DNA of 48,110 nt from Candidatus Aquitaenariimonas noxiae. Its GTDB lineage: Bacteria; Omnitrophota; Gorgyraeia; Aquitaenariimonadales; Aquitaenariimonadaceae. The position numbers and the translations under genes are program-made. This document shows positions 20,801 to 29,800 of this stretch, in pieces. How positions within the stretch are numbered: position 1 is the first letter of the stretch; the number at the start of each line of letters is the position of its first letter. The notes under the pieces were generated by a model. That model saw only the letters and a program-made list of their open reading frames with translations, had not been told where the DNA came from and made no database searches. Location of the stretch: contig PEWV01000009.1 of the NCBI GenBank assembly GCA_002780005.1, positions 1 through 48,110 of the forward strand, read 5' to 3'.

Positions 20801-23800
20801 TGTAGGCCTGGATCAGCAGATCGCACAAACATTTGATACATTACGTAAGGCCCTCGGCGTAGAAGATCAGTTTATAAGCGAAACCCAATTCGACCAGGCT
20901 CTTCAAATGCAAGGAAAGGCTACACAAACCGAGCTTGCGGTGATAAGGGAAGATATAAAAAAGTTCCTACGAGAAAAAATACGCGGAGATCTCCCTAATA
21001 TTTACTTCTTGCCCTCAGAAGGACTCTACCTCTGGGACGTAAACAACCACAACGCCGCAGCGCATTTTTCAAGAGATAACCATTCCATTTATATTAACCT
21101 CAACTTTGTACGATTCCTTCAACAAAATCTTGATGACCCGATAGAACTTCAACAAGCCTTCCGCGCGCTTGCACTGCATGATGCATTGCATATAGAAGGT
21201 AAAGCACACATATCTGCGCTACGGTCCTCCGGACAGGCATCGCCCGAATTAATGAGAGTTTTTGATAAGGCAAAATTTTTACATCTAGTTAGGCATGCTT
21301 TAGCTGATAAAAATTTAAATGTGCTTTCTAGTTGGAACATGCAACATTCAGAATATCGTTCTTTACAGCAAAGGCTTCGTAATAACATAGCCGGCGGCTA
21401 TCCCGCAGTATTCACAGCATGGGCCGAGGATATAGCCAATATTGCAGAAGAAGTTACGGGTGAAAGACGGTATATACCATATAGCGATATTCGCCAGCGT
21501 ATCGCATTCAACGAAGAAGAAGATAAAAAAGCTTTCCTTGAGATTGTACGACGCGCCTTGAAGGAAGACAATATAGGCATGCTTTCGCGAAAAAATGTAA
21601 GCAGGGTAGACAATGCTCTAACTAGGAGACTGGATAATAATGTACCAGGTGGTTATACGGCGGTATTAACAAGATGGGCTGAGGATATAGCCAATGTTGT
21701 AGAAGAAGTTACGGGCCAGAGGCGATATATAACTTATGAAGAGGTCCGTCGCTATCGTTCCTTTGACGAGGAAACAGATAAAAAGGCTTTCCTGGAGGTT
21801 GCACGACATGCTTTAGAAAACAATGACTTAAGCATGCTTTCATTTGCGGGGATGCGGGTCTCAAATGATGCTTTAAGGACCGAATTGCATTTTAATACAC
21901 CAGGAGGTTATTCAGCAGTATTCACAAGATGGCGTGAGGATATAGCCGATGTTGCAGAAGAAGTTACGGATAAGAGGCGATATATACTATATGAAGAGGT
22001 TCGACGAAATCAGCCCTTTGATAAGGATATAGATAAAGAGGCTTTTCTAGAGATTGTGCAGCGTGCAGTGGAAGAAGATAATTTAGCTATGCTTTCACCT
22101 ACAGGCATGCGTGGTTTAGACTATGCATTGCTTGGAAGGCTCAATAATAATATACAAGGCGGCTATCAAGGAGTATTTGCGGAATGGCGTGAAGACATAG
22201 CTGATATAGTTGAAGAGGTCAAAGGCGAGAGAAGATATTTAGATTATGAAAATGATATTATTCAGACAAGCAGTTTCGGTAGAGTATCTTATTGGATGGG
22301 GAAAGCGTTTCCATCGATGTTAGAAAGAAATACAGCAATAGTACTTTTTGTTATGGGTCTTATAGACGAACCTGAAAAAGGCAGAAACTGGCAGGTATCT
22401 TTCACTCCCGAAGGCGCTAGATATGCATGCTTTGTCGATTTTTATAGCAATAATGGAGCAGGCAGTATAATATTTGAACCTCATGGAAATAGGAGGGAAA
22501 GTTTAGCTGACTATGAACAGACAAGAAGACATCAATACAAAGGAACGTGGGTGGATCAAATACAACATGTATTTTTCTTTGAACGCATTAACGCATTGAT
22601 GTCTGATATATTACCTCAGTTGCTAGGCAGAGAAATAACGGAACAAGAACGCACAAGGATTGCCCATCTTATAGAAGAGTCTGAGCGGGAAACACAAATT
22701 GCTCTCGAAATTGACGCAACAGCAGAGGGTGCTTTTGCAGAATGGCCGGAACCAGGGGCAGGAGTTGTAGAGATTGCAGATGTGCACTTACGCCAACCAG
22801 AGATTGTCAAAGTCTTCGAAGAAGAGCCCGAACTCGAACTTGCCGGAGCACCGGGCCAGAATCTCGTCAAGGGCGACATTCCCGAATCAGACATCAGCAA
22901 CGAGCAACAGAGCCTAATCGAAGGCGGTTTTGCAGTGGCGTGGAATATGAAAAATGCCGATCAGGTCATAGCTATATTGGAAAAAGAGACATTAGAAGAC
23001 GACGATTATGCAGCGTTATTAAGTTTGTTGCCTAATCTGCCGGCTAACACGCGAGAGCTTTTAAAACAAAATTTGGAATCTCCTGAGGCGCGTAAAACCT
23101 TGGCCGGGTCTATTCGAGCAGAGAGCGATGCTGTTATGGATGCTCTAAAAGATGCGGAGGCATATGCAGAAACTTTTAAAGACGAATATAGGCAATTCTT
23201 TCTAGAGAATATAAAATCTTTAGAAAAACGCAGGTTTGTAGTTTTCTTCTCTAAAGAAGGATTATTTGCCAATGGACAAGTTCTTGGCCATGGCTCTGCC
23301 AATAATAATTCAACATATATACACACCTCAGGCATAAATAATTTAGGCGTCACAGGTATTGCCCTTGTTTTGTTGCACGAACATATGGATGCGATAAGAG
23401 GCAGGCACGAAGAAGACATAGAAAATGAAATATTTGATAAAGAAATACGGACACCTTGGGAAGCGTCTATGGTGTGCAGATGGATAAGGACTAACGGCTC
23501 TCAGGGGAGGATAGATCCGGGCCTAGAGGGACTTAGGTCGAGCGGAGGGCCGCTATACGCCGGCCTTGCCAATCTGGCAAGACTGATAAAATATATATCA
23601 GAAAATAATATACAAATTAAGCCAGGGCTAGAAGATGAGATCGCTAGCGCCTTTGAACTTTGCGTGATATCAAATGAAACTAGAACGCAGGCGCAAAATG
23701 CTTTCAGGCACAATTACTACATAAGAGCTTATCTGGGGGGCATCTATCAAAGGCAGGCGTTGTCTCTTATCGAAGAGCTTCCATTGGCAGAGGATAATGT

Positions 23801-26800
23801 GAAAAGAAGTATGATGCGCGCTATGATGGTAAGGCGTCTTACTCAAGGCCCACAAGGCGGAAAGATTATTGAAGTAGGGTCAGGTTTTTCTATTCATCCG
23901 CTGCTTCAGGCAGTTTTGAATCCTGCGGTAGATCAAGTTGTTACCGTAGACCGCAGGAGCCTTTTAGATAGAGATACCCAGATAATTCCCGCCAGAAATC
24001 TAATTGATGAATTGGAAAAAAGAGGATGCCAATATATTCCGATAGAAATGGATGCCGTAAACTTGGTCCCCAAATGCGGATTCGGGTCTGATACATTTGA
24101 TCACGCGAGCGCTTTTGACATATTTGGCGGCATGGATTACAGCGAATATGCCAATTGGACAATGAATGATTTTAGCAATAGAAAACCGCCGCCTTATAAG
24201 ATAATGCAAAATTTGCTAAATCTTGTAAGGGAAGGAGGAACTATTCTTGTAACTAGCACATCGCCAGGCATAGGGATCCCTATTGACTCTGCCGAATTGT
24301 TAGATAGGGTGGCTAAAGATATGGGTATAGTTATAAGAGGCGGGAATTCTTTTAAATACGATGTTTCCGATTCCAAAGGCGTATTATTTGCAGTATTGAA
24401 AAAACCGGCCAAAGAGCCAAACGGTTATACACCGCTTGATGAAGAGCATCATTTGTTTCAGAATGTTTTTAAATTAGCCGTAAGATATCAAGAGCACTCT
24501 GCCAGATATGTCAATGGTGCTTTGAATACCAGCGTGTTGGAACAAACTATAGCTAATTTAAGAGGTTTCTTAAGAGTCGCCGAATTAAGGGTGACAACCG
24601 CCAAGCAGTTTTTATCCGGAGGGGAACGCGTTGAAGGAGCTCGAGAAAAACTTTCTGAAATGAGACAAAAATTACGTTATATGGCTGTATTGACTTCCTC
24701 GGTATATGCTTTGGCAATAGAAGGATTAGGACGCGAAATGGAACCGGTACAGAGGGAAAAGGTGGAAGCGCTTGATACAGTTCTTGCTTTAAGAAAAGAA
24801 TTAACAGGGACAGCGGATATAAAAGAAAGAGAAGCTATTATTCAGCGCATGATTTATTACACCAATTTATTTCAGGATAGTAGAAGTGCGAGCCAAGTAG
24901 AGGATCAAATTAAAGACTTTGAAAGAGAGCTTCGGGCATTGAGAACCGGATACGTTATTACAGATGAAGAATTGCAGCTTGTCCTGGAAGATATTCGCGC
25001 CGGAGAAGGCGCTAATTCTGAAATATTGATGGCGCAGATCACTGCGAAGCGTGAATATGCAGATGAAATAAAGAGAAGATACGTCGAACACGAATCGCCT
25101 CTTAATCCTTTGGCTATAGATACAGTTATACAGAGATGCGCAGAAAGAAAACAAGTATTTTCTTTGTTCGATCAAGATATCCGAGTTCTAGGAGCGGAAT
25201 TTGGTGATGCTATACGTATGTCAGGGGCCACTGGCACGCTTGCAGGATTAAAAAGGGTTCTTGAGTCCACGGGAGGAGATATTCAAATAGCGTTTGTCAA
25301 TAGCGAAGCCGAACTTCCTGTATATCAAGGAGAGAGGGTATGGGGGCATGCCGGGACTTATGTGACAGCGTTCGCACTGCCTTCGGAAATGCACACACCG
25401 GAAGGCAGGAGAAAAATAATAGCAAGGCTCTTCCATGAGATAAGGGCCAGGTCCCATAAGCCTGAACAGCCGCTGGATGAGTTTGAGATCACAAATGTAT
25501 CGATAGCGAACGATGTAATGGTAAACGGCTGTTTGATGGATCCTGGATTGAGAGCCGAATTTGCCGGTCTCACATTTCCTGAAGAACTTGATATCATGGA
25601 GCGGGATTATGCAATTGATTTTGAAAGTGGCCGTTTTAAGTTTATCGCGACACTGTTTTTAGGAGCAGCGGGAGCTGCGCTCGCAGGCTGTCCAAAACCG
25701 GCGCCACAACCTCAGCCAAAACCTCCTGCTGTTGTAGAACCGGCCGCTCCTGTGCCGATTCAACCTGCTGCGCCTGCGCCGTCTTCAGAACTTATGGCGC
25801 AAGTGCAAAATTCTGCAAAAGTGATCAAAAGTATCCCGAATGGAAAATTCACAGCGATGTTTTGGGATACAGCGGAGATTGACACGGCAAATGATTTTAA
25901 AGATCTTGCTGCATTCGGATTTAACGAAGTCATAGTGGATGGTTATGATTTCGAGCAAGGGAATATAAGAGTGGAACGCATGGAGAAGATTATTATAGCG
26001 GCATACGATGCAGGGATCACTTCTTTTAAATTCGTTATGGGCGCTCCAGACTGGCCTTACGAAGGTAAGGGGTTTGCCGTTCAAGCTACCACTACTTTAT
26101 GCGGCAAAATGGCAGAATTAAAAAGAAACCTGGAACAAAGAGATTTGCCTGGCGTAGCAGGTATAATAAAAGGCATAGCCATTGATGTGGAACCTCACAC
26201 TGTGGAAAATTGGGATTATGACCTGGGGCCATATTGCAGTTTGCATAATCAACTGGAGTCAATAGCTTCAAAGAATAAATTGACCTATAATAGGATAGAG
26301 GCGTTTTGGTATGCCCAGCCCACAACGGAAGACGGCAAGCGTATTAAGAATTATACCACTGTTACAGGCGATGATGTCTCTTATATTATGTCATACAGGG
26401 CCACGGGCAACGGAACATTTGGGATGGCATCTTTTATAGGAGAAAAAAGCTACCATGTAGGAGGTTTTGATTTAGTCGAAACCTCTCCGATAGGCTATTC
26501 GGGGGCATATAATTCACTACCGAGGGCGTTATCAAAATATGTAGAACTATCGAAAGCCCAACGAGGCAAAACATTTAACGGCGCATTTGTGCATGCCGGA
26601 AGTATAAACGATTTTCGAGTCGCGCTTAATGGCTGGAGAGAAGGCAGGGTAGTTGCCCAAGACCAAAACCTCGCCAAGGGTATACCCGGATCTCCGAATG
26701 AGGTAGAGGCGGAGATACGCGCCGAACAAGATCGCCTCATAAACGAAGGCTTTGCCGTGGCATGGAGTATGAGGCATGCCGATGAGATAATGAATATCTT

Positions 26801-29800
26801 GCAGAAAGACGGTGAATTGACCGAAGAAGATTGCGATGTACTTGTGGATTTCTTCCCTGATTTAACTGATAGGACCGCAACGCGCGGACTTCTGATAAGA
26901 AACCTAGCCGGAAGGCCTGTGCGCCAAGCCTTGATACGGTCAATACAGGCCCAAAGACACGCTATATTTAACATTAGCCTCCATCAGGATATCTACAGGG
27001 ATATGTTTAAAGAGGAGTACAGGGATTCCGTTGAAGCCAATATGCCGGCGCTGCGAAACCGCAGATTCGTCATATTTTTCTCAAATGAAGGTTTCTTTGC
27101 ACAGGCACGGGTCCTCGGCCATGGTTCGCCCGACGATAGATACAACTCCATATATATGCATACCGACAGTATAGAAACCTTAAATTTCGATAGTTTAGCT
27201 TTAATTATGCTCCATGAGCACATGGATGCAGTAAGAGGCAGACATGAAAATGACATTCAGGATAACATATTTTACGTTAATATAAAACAACCATGGAACG
27301 GCATGCTTGGTATCACCCAAACTGAAAACGTGGCATTCAATACTTATGCGTTGGCATCGGGAGTTAGGACAAGAGCTGAATTTTTGAACGGGAGAGAGGT
27401 TCATATAAGAGGAGTGGCGCCTGAACCGAGAAGGATAATTAATTACATACGAGCGCTGAGAACCAGGACCGATGATGGCAGAATGGCAGTGCCGCAAGTT
27501 TTTCGCGTATATATTCCACTTCTTAAAATAGACCAGGCAGCAAGCATGGCGAATGGAGAAATTGTTTTTGAACGTAAGACAGATGATGAGCTGCCTCCCG
27601 AGACAGCAGATGCCTTGCGGCAAGCGGCAGAACAAGGTATTTTTGAGCTTGTTGAACTTGAGGAGATAGACGATTATCGCAGAGAAGCGCGAAATTTGAA
27701 TGTAGATGAAAATTCTTTTATTCAAGCCTTCACCGGAACAAATTCTATTCCTTTTGTATCCGAATGGGTAGACGGGCCTAATGTTTATGACTTTATAGCA
27801 ATGCACAGAGACAATCCGGAACTTATGAGAAGATTAGGCGCAGGGTTGGCACGGACCCAAAAGGCCCTTCATCGCAGCGGCCTTATTTGCGGTGATACAC
27901 ACGGGGGGCAGTTTGTTGTAAAGGGAGAAGCGGAAGAAGTGTTAAGGGTAGATCTCGTGAATGTATATTCGGTTGAAGAGGAATGGAGGGAAAATATTCG
28001 CATTGAACATGGAGAAATAATGAATGTCCTGTCCGGGACAGAGGGGCTAGAAACTTTTTTAGATGGTTATACGCCCCTGGCAGTTGATAATTTAGTTCGC
28101 GGTGTAGAAGGGCCGGAACATGTCGATTGGGGTGAACGCTTAGAGAGCGCCATCGAGGCAGCCAGGATTGAGCTGATGCAGCCGATGCTGTCTAATAATA
28201 TAGAAGGCGGAATGTTGGCGAGGCGTGTTGCTACCGGTGACTGCGAAGCCATTGTAGTGGAAGACGAAGAAGGCGTTTTCAATCTTGGAACACAGGAAGT
28301 GGCAAGTTGCGTAGCTGTTTGTGCGTTCGGAATAAGGCCTAACGGTAAACGTGTCTTGGGATTGGGGCATTTCAGAGGTGCAAGCCTATCTGATACAAAG
28401 CGTAACTTCGAAAGACTTTTGCGTAGGATGGAGTTGCGAGGCGCTATACCCGACAGCATACAGACATGTTTTGTAGGTGTATGGCCGACTGACGAACCTT
28501 TCAGGATGGTAATAAGGTCAATGCAGGCACAATATTCGGATTTGATTAAAGCGATATGGTTTAACGATTCAAACGAGCGGCTTACTATCGTAGTAGGGTC
28601 TAACATGAGGATATATTATAGCGATTGGTATAATTTGAGCGAACCTGTGCCTGATTCAGAACTTTGTAGGTATTTTACCCCTGGCTCAGAGGCGAGGATG
28701 GCTCGAAACGGCGTTGTTCAGCCTTTGGAAGGGCAAGCAGCGCCTGGTCAGCCCATGGGAAACGGCCTTGCCCTGCAAGACCAGAACCTTATCAAAGGCA
28801 ATATTCCCGAGGCAGACATCCGCGCCGAACAGACCCGTCTCATAAACGAAGGCTTTGCCGTGGCATGGAATGCCGGTAATGTAGACCAGATAATAACTGC
28901 CCTAGAAAAAGATAAACTCGATGACGCTGATATAACTTTAATGTTGAGTCTCTTTGACAATCCGCTCGGCAACTTGAATGAACTTCTGGCCGAACATTTG
29001 CGTTCGCCTCCTGTAAAAGCGGTTTTACTTGCTTCAATAAAAGCCCAGAAACAAGCCCTCGATGATATAAGAGCTAATCCAGCCAAGTATGCAGGCATGT
29101 TCAAAGTGCCGATAACCCAGGATAATATAGACTCGCTTTTAAACCGCAGATTCGTAGTATTTATCTCGGACAGGGGAGCATTCGCAGAAGGCAGCGTTCT
29201 AGGTCACGGCTCAAATGACACAAGCTATAACTCAGTCTATATGCATACGGTAGGTATCCAAGGCCTCGGCCAGGACGGAATCGCCCTTGTGATGCTTCAT
29301 GAGAATATGGATGCCATAAGAGGAACGCACGAGGAAGACATAGATGACGCAAGGTTTGATGCTGTCATAAGACAACCGTGGGAAGTTATTATTGCTCGTA
29401 ATACTATAGAGGAACTTCTTGGCGATCAAAATAGAGAAGCGCGTTTAGAGGCAGCAAGAGTTTTAAAGAGAGCAGAAAATTTTGATAATATTAAATTACT
29501 GGGTAGAGTAGAAGTTGACTGGCATACCCACACATACCATTCTGACGGATACCAGACTCCTACAGCTTTAGTGTATGAAGCCTATAGGAGAGGGCTAAAG
29601 GCAGTGGCTATAACTGACCATAATAGTTTTGAAGGAGTTGAAGAGGCTATTGAAGCCGGTAAAATATTTGGCATTGAGATAATTCCCGGGATCGAGATAA
29701 TGACAAGCGATTACCAGCGATACGGAACCGAGATATTGGCATATTGGCCGAACGCGGAAGGATTTTTAACATGGTTTAATTCGCCGAACGGTATTGCGGC

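Noticed and set aside
22742-23035. 97-codon plus-strand frame inside the giant gene
   Set aside because: Alternative frame of the giant gene, rich in Arg/Ser/Cys as expected of an out-of-frame reading.
23370-23420. Classical HExxH zinc protease in the repeated module
   Set aside because: The motif is HE-H-M-D..., with the next His at the wrong spacing; a metal site is possible but not a gluzincin signature.
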